This document shows positions 17,497 through 24,255 of a DNA stretch of 45,113 nt, one piece after another (position 1 is the first letter of the stretch; each line of letters begins with the position of its first letter). Below the pieces are notes generated by a model. That model saw nothing but the letters and a program-made list of their open reading frames with translations, ran no database searches and was not told the origin of the DNA. The stretch spans positions 1 to 45,113 of the forward strand of contig JALSTK010000126.1 in NCBI GenBank assembly GCA_026983775.1, in the 5' to 3' direction. Source of the DNA: Calditrichia bacterium (lineage in GTDB: Bacteria; Calditrichota; Calditrichia; Calditrichales; Calditrichaceae). The translations under genes and the position numbers were made by a program.

Positions 17497-18486
17497 TTAA
17501 GGCACTTCCACCCTGTTCAACACTTTCCGGACCACATCTTCACTGGACATTTCTTCGGCTTCGGCCTCGTAGGAAAGGATAACCCGATGGCGCATCACAT
17601 CCATGCCGATGGCGCGGATATCCTCCGGAGTAACATAGCCGCGGTGATGCAAAAACGCATGAGCTTTGGCGGCCTGTATCAGATAAATCGATGCGCGCGG
17701 GCTGGCTCCGTAATTGATCAATCCTTTCAGTTCCTCCAAACCGTAATTTTCCGGCTGACGTGTAGTAAAAACTATATCAACCACATACTTTTCAATTTTT
17801 TCATCCACATAAACCTCTTTCACCACCTCACGGGCGCGAATGATCTCTGCCGGAGTAACCACCCTTTGCGCCTCTTCTACGGTTTTTTTGGTTTGTCTGC
17901 GGATGATTTCCAGCTCTTCTTCCTTCTCGGGATAGCCAACGCTGAGCTTCAGCATAAAACGGTCTACCTGCGCTTCAGGCAGGGGATAGGTTCCTTCTTG
18001 CTCGATGGGGTTTTGAGTGGCCAGGACCAGAAAGGGGTCTTCCAGTTTAAATGTATTTTCCCCAATGGTAACCTGACGTTCCTGCATGGCTTCTAATAAG
18101 GCACTTTGAACTTTCGCCGGTGAACGGTTAATTTCATCCGCCAGAATAAGGTTACTGAAAATCGGACCTTTCTTGGGGGTGAACGTACCTTCTTTTTGAT
18201 TGAATATCTGGGTACCGATTAAATCGGCCGGCAGCAGATCGGGTGTAAACTGAATGCGCTGAAATTTGGTATGAATCGTTTGGGACAGAGTTTTTACGGT
18301 TAATGTCTTGGCCAGACCGGGCACGCCTTCCAGAAGGATATGGCCGTTGGAAAGCAATCCGATTAAGAGACGCTCCACCATATAATCCTGGCCGACAATT
18401 ACCTTGGAAACTTCATTGAGTATTTTAGTGACAAAAGCACTCTCCCGTTCAATTTTCTCATTTATGGCTTTGATATCCAGATTCAT
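17497..18486 (-). CDS. moxR: MoxR-type AAA+ ATPase
   Basis: A 329-residue AAA+ ATPase. Walker A GVPGLAKT, Walker B LILADEINRSPAK, the MoxR-typical sensor region ATQNPIEQEGTYPLPEAQ with DRF Arg finger, and the C-terminal lid with NYGASPRASIYLIQAAKA are all present. I start at ATG 18484-18486 because AGGAGG stands four bases upstream; the longer frame from 18507 (seven extra residues) places that ribosome site inside the gene. MoxR proteins act as chaperone-like remodelers of VWA partners; candidates here are DUF58, BatA and BatB in the same cluster. It lies 43 bases after the BatD-like gene. Confidence 0.95.
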   Translation of the reverse strand: MNLDIKAINEKIERESAFVTKILNEVSKVIVGQDYMVERLLIGLLSNGHILLEGVPGLAKTLTVKTLSQTIHTKFQRIQFTPDLLPADLIGTQIFNQKEGTFTPKKGPIFSNLILADEINRSPAKVQSALLEAMQERQVTIGENTFKLEDPFLVLATQNPIEQEGTYPLPEAQVDRFMLKLSVGYPEKEEELEIIRRQTKKTVEEAQRVVTPAEIIRAREVVKEVYVDEKIEKYVVDIVFTTRQPENYGLEELKGLINYGASPRASIYLIQAAKAHAFLHHRGYVTPEDIRAIGMDVMRHRVILSYEAEAEEMSSEDVVRKVLNRVEVP

Positions 18487-18529
18487 CGTACCTCCTGCTT
18501 TACTCACTCCGTTTGTTATCAGATACTCT

Positions 18530-19441
18530 TTAACTCGGTTGCGCTTTAGCGTTCATTCGGTCTAAGAGTAGTTCTACGGTATCATAAAAAAGTTGAAATT
18601 CGGATTCTGTAATCTCATCTCCTGCAAAGCGGGCCAGCTCACTTCGATCATACATCTTCCGCACCTTCTGCAACAGATCTTCCTCAATTTGATCGGCTAA
18701 AACTTGTTGAGCCACCTTTGAATCGATCAGTCCTTCAAGGCGGAAACGTTGCCGGAGATAGCGATTCAATATTTTTTGAAGTTTTGAGAAGCGTTCATCA
18801 AAGGAAAGTTCCTTTAAGGAAAACAAATTTTTTAACTCTTCCCTGATATTTTCTTCCAGTGTTTTTTCCGGCTCTTCCTGTAAAACTTTTTGCCTGCGCC
18901 GGATACTGAAATAACGCCATAAAAAATAGACCAGGATAAGAATAAACAGCAAACCGATTATCACCACCAGTATCTGACCCGTTGTAAAATTTTTTCCGGA
19001 TTGTCTGAGCGGTTCTATAATCTTAACCCCTAACCGTTGCGACATTAAAGACTCATCCTGACCGCTTACATTATCTTTGTATCGGATAGTAACCCCATCA
19101 ATATAGGCCATGCCCATCTCCAGGGGAGTCAAATAGTAGGTGATCAGTTTTACGGAATGGGGATGGCCCTTTTGATCGGTGTAAAACCGGTTGGACGAGC
19201 CGCTTCCTCTTATTTTAAGATTGGTTACCACCGGCTCATCGATTTTTTGGATATGATACCGATTCAGGGCTCCCTGCCAGCTTAATTCAATCTGATATTC
19301 CACTTCGCCGTTCAGAGGCACCTGATCATTCTTCAGATAGGTGCGTAGTTGAATTTGGGTTTGAAGGGAATCTCCGGGGTTTTGGGCCAACAGAAACCGG
19401 GTACTGATTACAAACAAGAACAAAATCGCTACCGTGCGCAT
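18530..19441 (-). CDS. BatD-like single-pass membrane protein, first gene of the bat/ABC cluster
   Basis: A 303-residue protein with signal peptide 1-20 (ends FLLAQ), beta-rich periplasmic domain about 27-145 (IQLRTYLKNDQVPLNGEVEYQI is the BatD-type first unit), TM at about 156-176 and a basic helical cytoplasmic tail (about 180-303) with LKNLFSLKELSFDERFSKLQ and RYLRQRFRLEGL. It is a short relative of BatD and of the 14306-15310 protein. It is preceded by a terminator for the upstream gene and a possible promoter, so it probably opens the 16-gene transcript. Function inferred only from architecture. Confidence 0.8.
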   Translation of the reverse strand: MRTVAILFLFVISTRFLLAQNPGDSLQTQIQLRTYLKNDQVPLNGEVEYQIELSWQGALNRYHIQKIDEPVVTNLKIRGSGSSNRFYTDQKGHPHSVKLITYYLTPLEMGMAYIDGVTIRYKDNVSGQDESLMSQRLGVKIIEPLRQSGKNFTTGQILVVIIGLLFILILVYFLWRYFSIRRRQKVLQEEPEKTLEENIREELKNLFSLKELSFDERFSKLQKILNRYLRQRFRLEGLIDSKVAQQVLADQIEEDLLQKVRKMYDRSELARFAGDEITESEFQLFYDTVELLLDRMNAKAQPS

Positions 19442-19474
19442 AGTCTTCTTAAACCCTTCTCCGAATATTTTTAA

Positions 19475-19506
19475 AAAAGATAAAACTGGTTAATTGATAA
19501 AAAGTT
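19475..19506 (-). promoter_or_regulatory. Possible Bacteroidota-type promoter of the bat/ABC cluster
   Basis: On the minus strand TATCTTTT (19475-19482 on plus as AAAAGATA) matches TAnnTTTG except the last base, with a TTTT 17 bases upstream in place of TTTG. It would start transcription about 25 bases before the first gene, just after the terminator of the upstream gene. AT-rich surroundings make chance matches likely, so confidence is modest. Confidence 0.4.
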
Positions 19507-19521
19507 TCATTAAAAATGAAA

Positions 19522-19545
19522 AAAGCTGAAAATAATTTCAGCTTT
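19522..19545 (-). terminator. Rho-independent terminator after the TPR lipoprotein gene
   Basis: A perfect 10-bp stem AAAGCTGAAA/TTTCAGCTTT with an ATAA loop. Read on the minus strand the 3' arm runs directly into further T residues, then CATTTTTA. It lies 12 bases after the stop of the minus-strand lipoprotein gene at 19557-19946. It separates that gene from the bat/ABC cluster. Confidence 0.85.
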
Positions 19546-19556
19546 CTAAAAGTCCC

Positions 19557-19946
19557 TTATTTTTGGACAGAATCTTTATCCGTGTGTTTAAAGATGGGTA
19601 GGTCGTTAACATCTTTCCCTAAATTTTGGATCTCATATTGGGCATCATCGGCCAATTCGTGTTTGGGATACTTTTTGATAAACTCCGTGTAGTATTTTTT
19701 GGCCTCATCATATTTCTTTAAATCATTGGCATTGATGAACCCTAACATGAACAGTGCTTCGGGAGCCCTTTTCCCTTCGGGGTAATAGGTAACGATGTCT
19801 TTGAAATTTTGAACAGCCTGATTAAAATTATTCTTGGTATAGGCATCTTTTGCTTTTTCATAATATTTCTCTTCAGGGAGTTTACTGGAACAAGCAAAAA
19901 TGGCAACCAGCAACGAAATCATTAAACTTAACTGTAACGCTCTCAT
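19557..19946 (-). CDS. Small TPR lipoprotein (BamD/YbgF-like)
   Basis: A 129-residue lipoprotein: signal with lipobox IFAC (Cys 19), then two to three TPR units (about 25-115), including KAKDAYTKNNFNQAVQNFKDIVTYYPEGK and KYDEAKKYYTEFIKKYPKHELADDAQY. The second unit is close to outer-membrane lipoproteins such as BamD, but the protein is about half the BamD length, so a BamD role is not supported. It has its own promoter and terminator. It is likely abundant and constitutive, to judge from the near-consensus promoter; the role is unknown. Confidence 0.85.
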   Translation of the reverse strand: MRALQLSLMISLLVAIFACSSKLPEEKYYEKAKDAYTKNNFNQAVQNFKDIVTYYPEGKRAPEALFMLGFINANDLKKYDEAKKYYTEFIKKYPKHELADDAQYEIQNLGKDVNDLPIFKHTDKDSVQK

Positions 19947-20000
19947 TGGAACCTCTCCTCATTACTTAACAATCGTTAAACCGATGGTTGTTCTGATTTT

Positions 20001-20031
20001 CAAAGATAGGGAATTTACAACGTGCTCTAAA
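20001..20031 (-). promoter_or_regulatory. Bacteroidota-type promoter of the TPR lipoprotein gene
   Basis: On the minus strand TTTA (plus 20028-20031) is followed by 19 bases and TATCTTTG (plus 20001-20008), a full match to the -7 element TAnnTTTG and three of four bases of the -33 TTTG. The start codon at 19946 is about 50 bases downstream. The same -7 octamer occurs before trpE. Confidence 0.7.
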
Positions 20032-20049
20032 TTTTAGCAAGTATTGAAA

Positions 20050-21423
20050 TTATTCCCGAATAACTTTAATGATCGCCGGCGTTAATTGTTCCACTTTTTT
20101 GCCGGTATTTTCCAAGGCTTTCACCCCGGCTTTTTCATAGTCCAACTGAATGCCTTTTACATTGTTCAACACTTTTTTAAATATTTCTTTACCGCTGGAG
20201 AGGCTCATAACCGAAAGAGTCAGATCGGCAAAAGCCGAGTAAAGATTATAGACTTTCGCCCCTTTGCGGGAACGAACTTTCAGGGTAATCATAATATCGG
20301 CATTGGTCGGGTCATCGGTGAAAGTGAGCCCGCTATCGGCCAGAGATTCCTTAAGGCGTGGCTCCACAAACAGGATTTCCGTTTTATGGCCCAGATTCTC
20401 TTCACTGGCTTCAATGTAGGCCGTTAATCCACTTACGGTTAATAAAACTCTGGTCTGCGGAATCGATAAGTTTTTCAATAAACTCAGGTATAGTGCCGAA
20501 GAAGAATTTTGTTCGGTAAACAATTCCGGGCGAACCCGGGCCCGGATGATCTGAAGTTTTTCACCGGAAGTTACCGCCGAGACATGACAATTTGCCAGGC
20601 CTCTGTTGTCGGTGCGGACAAGCTTTTCCAATTGACCTTTGCCGCGGACAAAAGCAAACTCCACAGGAAGCTCCGCCACCGGGATGCTGCTACCTCCGGC
20701 CGTTTGAAATGAAGCCGTTACCCGGATCGGCTTCTTTAAAGCCTGCCCTGTTTTGGTGGTAATTTTTTTCGGATTTACCTGAAGACGGATGGCACTGAAA
20801 ATATCCTGTATAGCACCGTAAACCGCATTCTGCAAATAAATCTTTTTACCGCCGACCGTAACTTCCACCGGTTCGGCAATAAATTCCTGTAAAGAGGCCA
20901 GGGCTTGCAAATAGTAGCGAATGGCCGTAGCCACTTTCCCCAGGGAAGACTGGCGGCCGGCCTTTACATACAGGTCTTTGGCCAGACTGCTTGCCTTATT
21001 CAACCTTGCCTGACGAAGCTTTTTATACGTATCTTTGGAAAGCCGATAGTAAACATAATATTGGTGCGGATCTTCCCAGGTATCCACCAATTCATATCCC
21101 TGCAGATTGGCTTTGGTCGTAGATCGTATGCGCGATTGCACGTCTTCCGTAATTAGCCCCGCTTTTTCGGCTATATTATGAATAAAATCACTCGAAATCT
21201 TAACCTGTATTTCAGATGACAAATCTTGCAGGGCCTGGTCTTTGGCAACCTGATGATAATCTTTGGGATGCTCTTCTTTACTGGCCGAACCGATACCGAT
21301 ATAATACAGAGGGTTAGCCGGACGCGCGGTGATCCATGCCGGTTGTTTTTCCTGCCCCTTCAGCGATTGAATGGCCAGGAGAAAGATCATTCCGAGAGAG
21401 AACCATACATTATACCGTCTCAT
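20050..21423 (-). CDS. Secreted LPP20-like protein with Ig-like middle region
   Basis: A 457-residue exported protein (signal peptide 1-23, ending SLKG). Residues about 28-150 resemble the LPP20 lipoprotein domain: PAWITARPANPLYYIGIGSASK, then KDQALQDLSSEIQVKISSDF and YYVYYRLSKDTYKKLRQARL. The middle (about 215-305) looks like an Ig-like/carboxypeptidase-regulatory-type beta domain (VTASFQTAGGSSIPVAELPVEF, DNRGLANCHVSA). The end (about 325-450) resembles the TolB N-terminal/CsgG-like fold (ADIMITLKVRSRKGAKVYNL). It lacks a lipid Cys, unlike classical LPP20. It is transcribed toward the TPR lipoprotein (103 bases away) but that gene has its own promoter. Function unknown. Confidence 0.75.
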   Translation of the reverse strand: MRRYNVWFSLGMIFLLAIQSLKGQEKQPAWITARPANPLYYIGIGSASKEEHPKDYHQVAKDQALQDLSSEIQVKISSDFIHNIAEKAGLITEDVQSRIRSTTKANLQGYELVDTWEDPHQYYVYYRLSKDTYKKLRQARLNKASSLAKDLYVKAGRQSSLGKVATAIRYYLQALASLQEFIAEPVEVTVGGKKIYLQNAVYGAIQDIFSAIRLQVNPKKITTKTGQALKKPIRVTASFQTAGGSSIPVAELPVEFAFVRGKGQLEKLVRTDNRGLANCHVSAVTSGEKLQIIRARVRPELFTEQNSSSALYLSLLKNLSIPQTRVLLTVSGLTAYIEASEENLGHKTEILFVEPRLKESLADSGLTFTDDPTNADIMITLKVRSRKGAKVYNLYSAFADLTLSVMSLSSGKEIFKKVLNNVKGIQLDYEKAGVKALENTGKKVEQLTPAIIKVIRE

Positions 21424-21826
21424 ACTTTTAACTTCCTTTTCTTAAAACAACTGTTCCGATTTCAATATTTTGTACAACAAACAAGATAAATTTACGTGCT
21501 TATTGTTAAATATCAAACACTTCCCGCACAAAAGTTTAATTTTATATAGGGAACCATTTTCCCCGAGCAACGTAATAATTAAATGAAGCGATTAAAGTAT
21601 TTCAGAGCTCTGCCGATTATTTAACCGGGATTTTCTGCTCGTTTTTCATGAGCAAATAGATATTCATACAATCATTTATTTTAATCCCTGACAGGGAAGT
21701 ATAATAAACGCCCGGAAGGCCGGAGTATCCAGTAAGTATCTTTTGGGTATTATGATCCGTCTAATAAGTGAGAAGCGAAGCCCTGTAATAAAAGAATTCC
21801 ATAATATCTATCAGAAAGGAGGAATC
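21424..21826. other. Divergent intergenic region between minus and plus halves
   Basis: This 403-base AT-rich gap separates the leftward from the rightward genes. For the leftward gene a weak candidate promoter is TTTA-N18-TATCTTGT on the minus strand (21481-21510), about 45 bases before its start. For the rightward small ORF, TATCTTTT followed by G at 21737-21745 is a partial -7 element without a clear -33 partner. I see no further gene. Confidence 0.45.
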
Positions 21827-22006
21827 ATGTCAGAGAAAAATATCCAGATTCTCTTTAAGCATATTAAAGATGCTGTCAAAGACATCGACCTGAAAGAAGG
21901 TGACATTCTTTCTTTTTCTGATGAACACCATCGACTGCGGGTTTCACCGTACAGGCTGACCATGGAGATTCGCTTTCCCGAAGGAATCAATAACACCGCC
22001 GATTAA
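21827..22006 (+). CDS. 59-residue ORF with strong ribosome site, unknown function
   Basis: The ORF starts at an ATG five bases after AAAGGAGG (21815-21822), the strongest ribosome site in this region, and ends 36 bases before a hairpin followed by a T-rich run. The product is soluble, starts MSEKNIQILFKHIKDAVKDI and ends with a beta-rich RLRVSPYRLTMEIRFPEG. A longer frame from 21743 would skip the ribosome site. I recognise no family. The own ribosome site and terminator make it a credible gene rather than a chance ORF. Confidence 0.6.
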   Translation: MSEKNIQILFKHIKDAVKDIDLKEGDILSFSDEHHRLRVSPYRLTMEIRFPEGINNTAD

Positions 22007-22041
22007 CGGTATGGCGTGTTAGTAGATTCGAACCACACAGT

Positions 22042-22085
22042 GGAGGGTGTGCTGTTCCCATTCTCTTACCCTCCCTCTTTTATAA
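22042..22085 (+). terminator. Probable terminator of the 59-residue ORF
   Basis: GGAGGGT (22042-22048) pairs perfectly with ACCCTCC (22068-22074) around a 19-base loop, followed by CTCTTTTATAATTATAT. An alternative pairing CACAC/GTGTG overlaps the left arm. Confidence 0.6.
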
Positions 22086-22639
22086 TTATATCACCCGGCC
22101 ATTGTTTTGAAAATGTATCTCACTTTACAATCATCCCAAAAAGGCCGGAGCGCTCCGATCTATACTTCTATAAATCTATAAAAGTTTTCCTTATTCCTTC
22201 TGGCTTAGTCCATCAATTTCCATACCCCTTTTCCGGTATGGATTAGCTTTTCTGCCGCTGAAGTCCTTACCGACCGGCCTGAAAAACGAAATAATTCTTG
22301 CCGCGATTGATGCTAGCGGTAATTTTTTAAATACTTTGATCAGGTTAGAATGGGTAGAGGGTAAAGGAAATCAGGTATCACAGTAGATGGGCTCTGTGTT
22401 TATTTTCTGAATAGCATTAAGAATCTTATAAGCCCTAATCCAGGCAGTTTTCAAGCACCCAATTATTCATAAAGGAATCATTTTTATACAACATTTGGGA
22501 TAGGGAAATCCCTCCGACTATCTTCGCTTAAACAAAAAATCATGGTATTGTCGTTCTGTAGAAAACTTTTTTTTGAAACTCAAAAAGACCGAAATCCGCC
22601 AAAAGCACCTCAAGCCTAAATGTTTATACGTACATCTAT

Positions 22640-22676
22640 CATACAAAATGTGCTTTTGTATGTTAATAATTATTAA
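22640..22676. promoter_or_regulatory. Paired dyads upstream of the trp promoter
   Basis: A 9-bp perfect inverted repeat CATACAAAA-TGTGC-TTTTGTATG is directly followed by the perfect palindrome TTAATAATTATTAA. They end about 70 bases before the trp -33 element. Position and symmetry fit a regulator-binding site, but a structural or chance origin in AT-rich DNA cannot be excluded. Confidence 0.4.
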
Positions 22677-22747
22677 TATGTTAAGGAGTGTTTAGCCGGG
22701 TGAAGGATATAATCGGGATAAATATTCACAAAAAAGGTGGTGTTTCT

Positions 22748-22779
22748 ATTGATAGTAACACTTTTATCTCGTATCTTTG
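22748..22779 (+). promoter_or_regulatory. Bacteroidota-type promoter of the trp operon
   Basis: ATTG (22748-22751), a 20-base spacer and TATCTTTG (22772-22779), which fits the -7 consensus TAnnTTTG completely. Transcription should begin about 22784-22788, leaving a leader of only about 20 bases before ATG 22804. This makes leader-peptide attenuation impossible for this promoter and rules out a TTG start at 22777, which lies inside the promoter. Confidence 0.75.
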
Positions 22780-22803
22780 CCGGAAATAAATTTGAAAGAA
22801 ATA

Positions 22804-24255
22804 ATGACACGACCCGGATACAATGATTTTGCCAGACTGGCTAAAAAAGACCGTGTAATTGCCGTGACGTCGGAGATACCGTCCGACCGCATCACACCGG
22901 TAGACGCCTTTTACGCGGTGGGGGCTTCTTACCTGTTGGAATCGGCCGAGCAGGGTCTGACCGTCGGACGGTACTCCTTTTTGGGTATCGAGCCGCTCTT
23001 ATCCATGCATATCGAAGGCCAGCGCTGTATTATCAGGGAAAACCAAACGGAAAAGGTTTTCGAAAGAAAAGACCCGCTCAAGAAAGTGCTGGAGATACTT
23101 AAATCACGGCCGTTTTACGGCTTCGGCCAGCTGTCCCCTTTCCCCGGCGGCGCAGTCGGTTATGTGGGCTACGATTATGTGGCCCATTGGGAAAACATAC
23201 ATTCCGAAGGTAGCAAAACCGAAAGCTCGCTGCCCGACGCGCTTTTTATGATTACCCGCTACAACCTGATTTTTGACCACCTGATGCACACCTTAAAAAT
23301 CGTTTGCAACGTACACATCAGCGGCGATCCGCGCAGTGAATACAACGATGCGGTCAAGGGAATCAACCGGATTATTTCGCAGCTCGAGCAAAAACAAACG
23401 ATTAGTGGAACACTACGCATCGGCCCGATAAAAAGCGCATACTCCAAAAAGAAATTTTGTAAGGATGTGGAAACCGTTAAATCGCTGATTAGCGAAGGCG
23501 AGGCCATTCAGGTAGTGCTTTCTCAGCAGTTGTATGCCGATTATGAGGGCGATCCGTTTCGGATATTCCGGAAACTGCGTTCGATCAACCCTTCTCCTTA
23601 TATGTTTTATATTGATTTTGGAGACATCATACTGCTGGGCGCTTCGCCGGAGGTAATGGTCAAAGCGGAAAACGGTAAGGTTGTTCTGCGTCCCATTGCC
23701 GGCACGCGTCCGCGAGGAAGTTCCGCCGAGGAAGACGAGGCACTAAAAAAAGAGCTGCTCAATGACGAAAAGGAACGGGCCGAGCACATCATGCTGGTGG
23801 ACCTGGCCCGCAACGATCTGGGGCGCATCGCCAAGGCGGGCAGTGTTCAGGTGGAACGCTTTATGGAAATCGAGATGTATTCCCATGTAATGCACATCGT
23901 ATCGGAAGTGAGCGCCCGCATAAAAGAAGGTGTGGATATTATCGATATATTGCGTGCCACTTTTCCAGCCGGCACCGTTTCCGGTGCGCCCAAAGTTCGG
24001 GCCATGCAGATTATCGACCGGCTCGAACCTGCAGTCCGTGGTCCTTACGGCGGTTTGATCGGCTATATGAGTTATACTGGCGGTTTCGATTCCTGTATTA
24101 CCATCCGTACCATGGTTTTGAGCGAGAATCGGTTACACATCCAGGCCGGCGCCGGCATCGTGTTTGATTCCATTCCGGAAAATGAGTATCAGGAAACGCT
24201 CAACAAAGCTGGGGCTCTGCTGAGCGCGATCGATAAGGAAGGAACGGCATTATGA
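22804..24255 (+). CDS. trpE: Anthranilate synthase component I
   Basis: TrpE (483 residues from ATG 22804) makes anthranilate from chorismate with ammonia from TrpG. The N-terminal LLES motif (SYLLESAEQG) is the tryptophan-binding element of feedback-inhibited enzymes. The chorismate-binding half shows PIAGTRPRGSS, DEKERAEHIMLVDLARNDLG and GTVSGAPKVRAMQIIDRLEP, ending with a GAGIVFDSIPENEYQET block. I chose ATG 22804 over TTG 22777 because the promoter covers the latter. The stop overlaps the trpGD start (ATGA). It opens an operon holding the full pathway. Enzyme activity is likely feedback-controlled, while no RNA attenuator is visible. Confidence 0.95.
   Translation: MTRPGYNDFARLAKKDRVIAVTSEIPSDRITPVDAFYAVGASYLLESAEQGLTVGRYSFLGIEPLLSMHIEGQRCIIRENQTEKVFERKDPLKKVLEILKSRPFYGFGQLSPFPGGAVGYVGYDYVAHWENIHSEGSKTESSLPDALFMITRYNLIFDHLMHTLKIVCNVHISGDPRSEYNDAVKGINRIISQLEQKQTISGTLRIGPIKSAYSKKKFCKDVETVKSLISEGEAIQVVLSQQLYADYEGDPFRIFRKLRSINPSPYMFYIDFGDIILLGASPEVMVKAENGKVVLRPIAGTRPRGSSAEEDEALKKELLNDEKERAEHIMLVDLARNDLGRIAKAGSVQVERFMEIEMYSHVMHIVSEVSARIKEGVDIIDILRATFPAGTVSGAPKVRAMQIIDRLEPAVRGPYGGLIGYMSYTGGFDSCITIRTMVLSENRLHIQAGAGIVFDSIPENEYQETLNKAGALLSAIDKEGTAL

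Larger units (their letters stand above)
22007..22803. other. Long non-coding region upstream of trpE with several dyads
   Basis: About 800 bases without a convincing gene. It holds, in order, a terminator-like hairpin (22042-22085), a hairpin TCCATACC/GGTATGGA (22219-22226 with 22235-22242), a 9-bp hairpin CATACAAAA/TTTTGTATG (22640-22662), an adjacent perfect 14-bp palindrome TTAATAATTATTAA (22663-22676), and the trp promoter (22748-22779). I found no leader peptide with Trp codons and no T-box motif. The stretch 22240-22630 is AT-rich and shows nothing further that I can support. Confidence 0.55.

Noticed and set aside
19557-19946. BamD outer-membrane assembly lipoprotein
   Set aside because: The TPR pattern is similar but the protein has only 129 residues, about half of BamD.
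22007-22747. trp leader peptide, T-box or TRAP-type attenuator
   Set aside because: No short ORF with consecutive Trp codons, no T-box signature and no run of GAG/UAG repeats was found, and the likely transcription start is downstream of this region.
22777-22803. TTG start for trpE nine codons upstream
   Set aside because: The TTG is part of the -7 promoter octamer TATCTTTG, so it would not be in the transcript.
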